From assembly GCA_009929055.1 (NCBI GenBank), contig SABI01000073.1, positions 1-10,457 on the forward strand: 10,457 nucleotides of DNA, given 5' to 3'. Origin of the DNA: Spirochaetia bacterium. Its GTDB lineage: Bacteria; Spirochaetota; Spirochaetia; Sphaerochaetales; Sphaerochaetaceae. The notes below the pieces were generated by a model that was not told the DNA's origin, made no database searches, and saw nothing but the letters and a program-made list of their open reading frames with translations. Positions 6,775 to 10,457 of the stretch are shown piece after piece. How positions within the stretch are numbered: position 1 is the stretch's first letter; every line of letters begins with the position of its first letter. A program made the translations under genes and the position numbers.

Positions 6775-6813
6775 AAAAAAAAAGAGCTTCCTACTGTGAG
6801 GAAACTCTTTTTT
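6775..6813 (-). terminator. Strong Rho-independent terminator of the giant minus-strand gene
   Basis: On the minus strand, starting 18 bases after the stop codon, 6813-6799 pairs with 6792-6778: nine pairs (6813-6805 with 6786-6778), one C/A mismatch (6787/6804), then five pairs (6803-6799 with 6792-6788), closed by a six-base loop (6793-6798). The stem runs directly into nine consecutive T (complement of 6783-6775). It is A/T-symmetric, so it could also work on the plus strand, though no plus-strand gene ends here. The T-tract ends five bases before the first mutL ATG. Confidence 0.88.
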
Positions 6814-6831
6814 AGTTATTTGTTTTGTATC

Positions 6832-9800
6832 TTAGAAAAGATTAATATTTGCTCCGACGCTAAACATTGGCACTGTAGCTCCTGCAGTTATTCCATTATA
6901 GGTTGCATCTGGGCTAAATTTCGTGTAGGTACCAATTGTAGCAGTCAAATCGAGGTTCCCACTTGATACTGTTCCACTCACACTCGCCATACTTTCTCCA
7001 GTAAGAACAAATGTTTTTGTTTTGTCTACGAGAGAACCAGTAGAAGAGATAAAGGTCTTTGTTGCCTCAAGGAAGCCTCTTCTTGAGTAATCAAATGCTA
7101 CCTTGACATTCTTAATATCTATGTTAGCTCCTAGGTGTAATAAGTCTTCATCTTCAATGAGGGCAAAACTACTAGTGAGGGGGAGGATGTATGACCCATG
7201 AAGATCGACACTCTTTCCATCATATCCTAATTCAATTGATGCATTATAGGTTCTTCCACTACTAATAGTAGAGTCTGTCCATTGAGCATCAAAGGCAGAG
7301 ATGATATCAGCTCTCTCTCTTAAGAACAGTGAGTTAAAGAGACCTTGTTCTAACACCCCCTCTTGAGTTGAAGCATGAAGGTTAAGGGTGAAGTTGTTAA
7401 ATGTTGAGTTAATTCCTGCGTCTAACATATAGTTATTAAATCGTGCAACAAAGGCTGGAACAGAAGAATTATAGAACATCTGTTTAAAGCCAGCGGCTGA
7501 GTCATACCCAAGATAGGTTGAAAAACTTCCATAGAGGGCAATTGAACTCTTCTCTTTGCTTAATACAGGGAGAGTAATATCGAGTGTTGGAATCACATCA
7601 AACTGTTTTTCACTTGCACTAAGTTTAGCACTTAACAATCCACTAAGGCCAAATTCACCTTTATAGTTTTTGAATGGGGAAACTCCTAATCTCATTGAAC
7701 CAAATTGAAGGTGAGTGAGATCGTTAATGAATATACTTAGGTCAACAACTTTGGTGTCGATGTTGGCAGAGAGAGAAAGAGAATCTTGTAACGTTGAGTC
7801 ACTAGAAGTATCGAATGACTTGATGAATGGGGCGGATGAGTAGATTTGACTCTTCCCTATACTTAGGTAGTTTCCACTCTCTCTCTTTCCAATTTGTAGG
7901 TGATCAAGTAATCCAAATACGTCAGTAGCGATATCATAGGTGGTAGCAAATGTACCCACTGCACCACTAGAGAAGCTAAATGGGGAAGTTAAGCTATGGG
8001 TATAAAGGGTAGCAGCATCAGTATTGAAGGTAACCTTTGGACCAATACCTATACTAAAGTTACCTTTCTTCATCGTTACCACAGGGGTGAAGGAGAGATA
8101 ATTCCCATCACTTCCACTCTCAAAGAGTCTCGTGAAAGAAGTTCCCAGATCAACAGAGATATCTAATCCAGACTCTTTTGCTCCTTTCTTAGCTACACTA
8201 GGAGCTACATCTGTTCCAATGTCGATAGTTGAACCAATTGTGAGATTTGAAATTCCAGTAGAGGAGAACTTTAAATCTCCATAGAGACTAAATGGGCCAG
8301 AACTATATTCTCCTCTAATAAATGGGTCAGCTTTATTCGCTTCACCAATGAAAGCAAATGAGTCATCTACAAATCCTTGTAGGCCATCATCAAAGGTAAA
8401 GATTTGTTTAAGACCACTAAGAACTCCAACTCTTCTAATTCCAATTTGTCCTTTGAAGTTATCACTCTTATAGCTAATTGCGATAGAAGCATTATCTCCT
8501 GTTTCGCTGTTATCACTATTAAGTGGAATAATTCTTGAGAAGTCTTGTTCAATTGGAACATAGTAGCTTACATCAAAGCTAAAGTGCTTTGCCCTATAGG
8601 TGGTCTTTGCCCCTAGTAAGAAATGAATTCCACTATTAAGAGCGATTCGAGAACCTGAGAAGTAGGTGTCATTTAAATTTCCATAGCCTAATAGTGGGTC
8701 ACTTATATTCTGTGCTGCAGCTATGAGTGAGACATTCCATTTTAAGGTATTCATCTCTAAGCCACCTGTGACTTGGAAGTTAGGGAATTTTGCACTAAAG
8801 CCACTTGCACTAGCATTGTAGAATGTTCCTATATCGAAAGGGGCAACATCTAAGGCGGTAGAGAGTCCTCCAAATAGTTCTAATTGGAAGGTCCTCTTGT
8901 TCACCACTAACCAAGAGGCATCAAGAGTTGGGTACAGTGTTACATCATCAAAGGAACGATTAGCATTAACTAAAGAGCCAACTCCAATTTCAAATGAAGA
9001 GCCAAGGTCAAAAGAGACCCTAAAAGCACCATTTTGTTTCCCGCTACTAGTGAGGGAGGTGAAATAGAGGTCATCAAAGAAGGTTTGAATTCCAACCATC
9101 CCTATTTTAGCCGATGCATAGAGGCCCATATTTTCTTTGTATACATTCCCACTAGGGGTGTAGTTGTTTACTAAGAATCCTCTATTAAAGGTAATTGGAC
9201 TCTTACTATCCATAGAGATAAAGAGGTTGTCTCCCTCTTCTCCATAATAGAAGTAATCGACAAATCTAAGGATACTTCTTGCGGTACCTAATATGCCAGA
9301 GTTAAAATTAAGGTTGTTGATATCGCTTCCAATAGGGTCAAAAAGTGAACCGGAGGTTACGTAATATGCTTGTAAGCCAAGACGAGCTTTATTGAAATGT
9401 ATATAAGGATTAATAGAAAGGCCAACTTTGACCCCATTATTACTTAGCACATTATCTTTTGTTGCCATAAATGAAGTTTTAACTCCAAAGTTTGTAGCAG
9501 GAGCTGGGGTTTCACTACTTGTTGTAATACTCTTTTGAGGTTGAATTTCTAGAGGATTTACCTTAGCGGCAGGTTCTTCTTCAGTAGCTACTACTTCAGG
9601 TTCTTTGGCTACTTCTGTGAGTGCCACAGGTTCTTCAACAATCATCTCTTCTTTAGGAGCCTGTTGTAGTGCAAGCTCTTGTTGTAAAGAAGCAATAAAG
9701 TTAGCAACTTCAGCATCCTTAGGAATTGATGTAATATTAAATTGTTGAGCTATAAGTGAATTTTGGGGAGAGGCAACATCATCTTTGGTAATCTCAAAAG

Positions 9801-10457
9801 GTTGTACACTACTAAGGGTATTGTTTACTAAGGTGAGTTCTACTACTCCAACTGAGGTGAGTTTTTCACCAGCACTTACGATGAGAGTCTCTCCTACTTG
9901 TGTGTTTCCTCTACTATATTTACCATCAATTATGAGGTCAATTCCTTTCGTATTGGCGGCAATTTGTTCTGCTGTGTAAGGACTATTCGGGGTGAGGTTA
10001 CTTAAGAGCACTACATAGTCACTTTCTTGAGACGCCTGATCAACTAACTGTTGTCCCATTTTTTCTAAATCTTGAGAATAGAACTGAGCATCTTCTACAC
10101 TATTTTCTGGGAAACTTAAGCCGATAACAGCAACGTTATACCCATCAAGATCATATATTTTATAAGGGGTAAGGAGGAAATTACCTTCATTATCTGTAAC
10201 GTTAGCCCCAAGGATATCGAGATAGTTTTGTTGTTTGGCTACTTTTACCCCTTGGATAAGGTGTTCAAGGCCAAAAGCAAATTCAGCAGTACTAGGAGAG
10301 AGGGCATCATACCCTAATGTTTGATAAAGTGTAGCTGCATCGAGTCCTTTATTCATGTTTGCAATTTCTGAGCCACTTAAGCTGTTTCCTGCATCTAACA
10401 GGAGGGTTCTTTCATGAACACTCTTATTCCACTTCAAAAGAGTTGCTAGAACTGGAT
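6832..10457 (-). CDS. Giant envelope protein: degenerate UshA/5'-nucleotidase-like domain fused to a duplicated beta-barrel-like region (5' partial)
   Basis: The frame is open to the window edge; a TTG at 10437 could be read as a start but lies inside the conserved domain ('ATLLKWN...LLLDAG'), so the true start and signal peptide are outside. Numbering from that TTG gives 1201 residues. Residues 1 to about 215 follow the UshA-type metallophosphatase: 'LLLDAGN' (11-17), 'LGYDALSPSTAEFAFG' (41-56), 'GANV' (77-80), 'PYKIYDLDGYNVAVIGLSF' (91-109), 'LLSNL' (144-148), 'LIIDGKYS' (168-175) and 'VGETLIVSAGE' (181-191). Every visible metal-ligand position is changed, so catalysis is unlikely. Residues about 255-317 form a Pro/Glu/Val-rich linker. 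Residues 318-742 and 758-1201 are two divergent copies of a beta-strand-rich module with many amphipathic stretches and Gly/Ser/Asn-rich turns. The protein ends 'SVGANINLF', a plausible outer-membrane beta-signal with terminal Phe. I infer an outer-membrane protein with a periplasmic or surface domain; its function is unknown. Confidence 0.8.
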   Translation of the reverse strand, partial: PVLATLLKWNKSVHERTLLLDAGNSLSGSEIANMNKGLDAATLYQTLGYDALSPSTAEFAFGLEHLIQGVKVAKQQNYLDILGANVTDNEGNFLLTPYKIYDLDGYNVAVIGLSFPENSVEDAQFYSQDLEKMGQQLVDQASQESDYVVLLSNLTPNSPYTAEQIAANTKGIDLIIDGKYSRGNTQVGETLIVSAGEKLTSVGVVELTLVNNTLSSVQPFEITKDDVASPQNSLIAQQFNITSIPKDAEVANFIASLQQELALQQAPKEEMIVEEPVALTEVAKEPEVVATEEEPAAKVNPLEIQPQKSITTSSETPAPATNFGVKTSFMATKDNVLSNNGVKVGLSINPYIHFNKARLGLQAYYVTSGSLFDPIGSDINNLNFNSGILGTARSILRFVDYFYYGEEGDNLFISMDSKSPITFNRGFLVNNYTPSGNVYKENMGLYASAKIGMVGIQTFFDDLYFTSLTSSGKQNGAFRVSFDLGSSFEIGVGSLVNANRSFDDVTLYPTLDASWLVVNKRTFQLELFGGLSTALDVAPFDIGTFYNASASGFSAKFPNFQVTGGLEMNTLKWNVSLIAAAQNISDPLLGYGNLNDTYFSGSRIALNSGIHFLLGAKTTYRAKHFSFDVSYYVPIEQDFSRIIPLNSDNSETGDNASIAISYKSDNFKGQIGIRRVGVLSGLKQIFTFDDGLQGFVDDSFAFIGEANKADPFIRGEYSSGPFSLYGDLKFSSTGISNLTIGSTIDIGTDVAPSVAKKGAKESGLDISVDLGTSFTRLFESGSDGNYLSFTPVVTMKKGNFSIGIGPKVTFNTDAATLYTHSLTSPFSFSSGAVGTFATTYDIATDVFGLLDHLQIGKRESGNYLSIGKSQIYSSAPFIKSFDTSSDSTLQDSLSLSANIDTKVVDLSIFINDLTHLQFGSMRLGVSPFKNYKGEFGLSGLLSAKLSASEKQFDVIPTLDITLPVLSKEKSSIALYGSFSTYLGYDSAAGFKQMFYNSSVPAFVARFNNYMLDAGINSTFNNFTLNLHASTQEGVLEQGLFNSLFLRERADIISAFDAQWTDSTISSGRTYNASIELGYDGKSVDLHGSYILPLTSSFALIEDEDLLHLGANIDIKNVKVAFDYSRRGFLEATKTFISSTGSLVDKTKTFVLTGESMASVSGTVSSGNLDLTATIGTYTKFSPDATYNGITAGATVPMFSVGANINLF
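6835..8166 (-). repeat. Second copy (B) of the tandem beta-rich module, ending at the C-terminus
   Basis: This covers residues about 758-1201. Matching landmarks are 'FSSGAVGT' (822-829), 'GLLDHLQIGKRESGNYLSI' (842-860), 'IFINDL' (902-907), 'IPTLDITL' (949-956), 'GSFSTYL' (970-976), 'FYNSSVPAFVARFNNY' (988-1003), 'SYILPLTSSF' (1082-1091) and 'GFLEATKTFISSTGSL' (1121-1136). The offset from copy A stays between 444 and 458 residues throughout, which argues for true duplication with small insertions or deletions. This copy carries the C-terminal Phe. Confidence 0.6.
8212..9486 (-). repeat. First copy (A) of the tandem beta-rich module in the giant protein
   Basis: This covers residues about 318-742. 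Landmarks shared with copy B, in the same order, are 'FNSGILGT' (378-385), 'RFVDYFYYGEEGDNLFIS' (391-408), 'TFFDDL' (452-457), 'YPTLDASW' (502-509), 'GGLSTAL' (523-529), 'FYNASASGFSAKFPNF' (539-554), 'YYVPIEQDF' (625-633) and 'GVLSGLKQIFTFDDGL' (671-686). Similarity is visible at protein level only; the DNA has diverged. Boundaries are approximate. Confidence 0.6.

Noticed and set aside
9785..9979. Plus-strand frame opposite the nucleotidase-like domain
   Set aside because: It is a shadow of the giant minus-strand gene.
10435..10437. TTG as the real start of the giant protein
   Set aside because: The frame continues upstream as ...PVLATLL, which fits the helix before LLLDAG in the UshA family, and a signal peptide would otherwise be lacking.
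1..10457. CRISPR array, tRNA, rRNA, transposase or prophage genes
   Set aside because: I found no regularly spaced repeats, tRNA-like cloverleaf, rRNA-like stretch or mobile-element protein on either strand.

Overview
The window reads as chromosomal DNA from an AT-rich diderm (outer-membrane) bacterium. Two things require an outer membrane or at least a lipoprotein pathway: a very large beta-strand-rich protein ending in Phe, and a lipoprotein signal with an LTSC lipobox. The gene content and protein flavour (a dihydroorotate-dehydrogenase-like protein followed by a PlsC-like acyltransferase of the 'NHRDIVLD' type, and a giant beta-barrel-like protein fused to a 5'-nucleotidase-like domain) make a spirochaete my best guess. 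That placement is an inference, not a demonstration. The presence of ectoine catabolism genes suggests a saline or marine habitat, or access to ectoine made by others.

Layout. (1) Positions 1-2041, plus strand: the end of an ectoine/hydroxyectoine utilisation operon, with eutC (5' end outside the window) followed by eutD/doeA (ectoine hydrolase), closed by a GAAA-loop hairpin. The usual partner deacetylase gene eutE/doeB does not follow. (2) 2042-2235: a gene-free AT-rich stretch that must hold the start signals of the next unit. (3) 2236-5018, plus strand: a tight three-gene unit of DHOD-like flavoprotein, acyltransferase and a small lipoprotein, with 3-nt spacing and then a 1-nt overlap. 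(4) 5015-6769, minus strand: mutL, convergent with the lipoprotein gene and sharing a TTAA palindrome that supplies both stop codons. (5) 6775-6813: a strong hairpin terminator for the gene upstream on the minus strand. Its T-tract ends only five bases before the first possible mutL start codon. (6) 6832 to the window edge, minus strand: a protein of more than 1200 residues with an N-terminal UshA/5'-nucleotidase-like domain that has lost all of its visible metal-binding residues, a Pro/Glu-rich linker, and two divergent tandem copies of a roughly 440-residue beta-rich module.

The most unusual object is the giant minus-strand protein: an apparent pseudo-metallophosphatase tethered to a duplicated outer-membrane-like beta module. 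The second point of interest is the expression problem of mutL, which has no visible Shine-Dalgarno sequence and sits directly behind a terminator.
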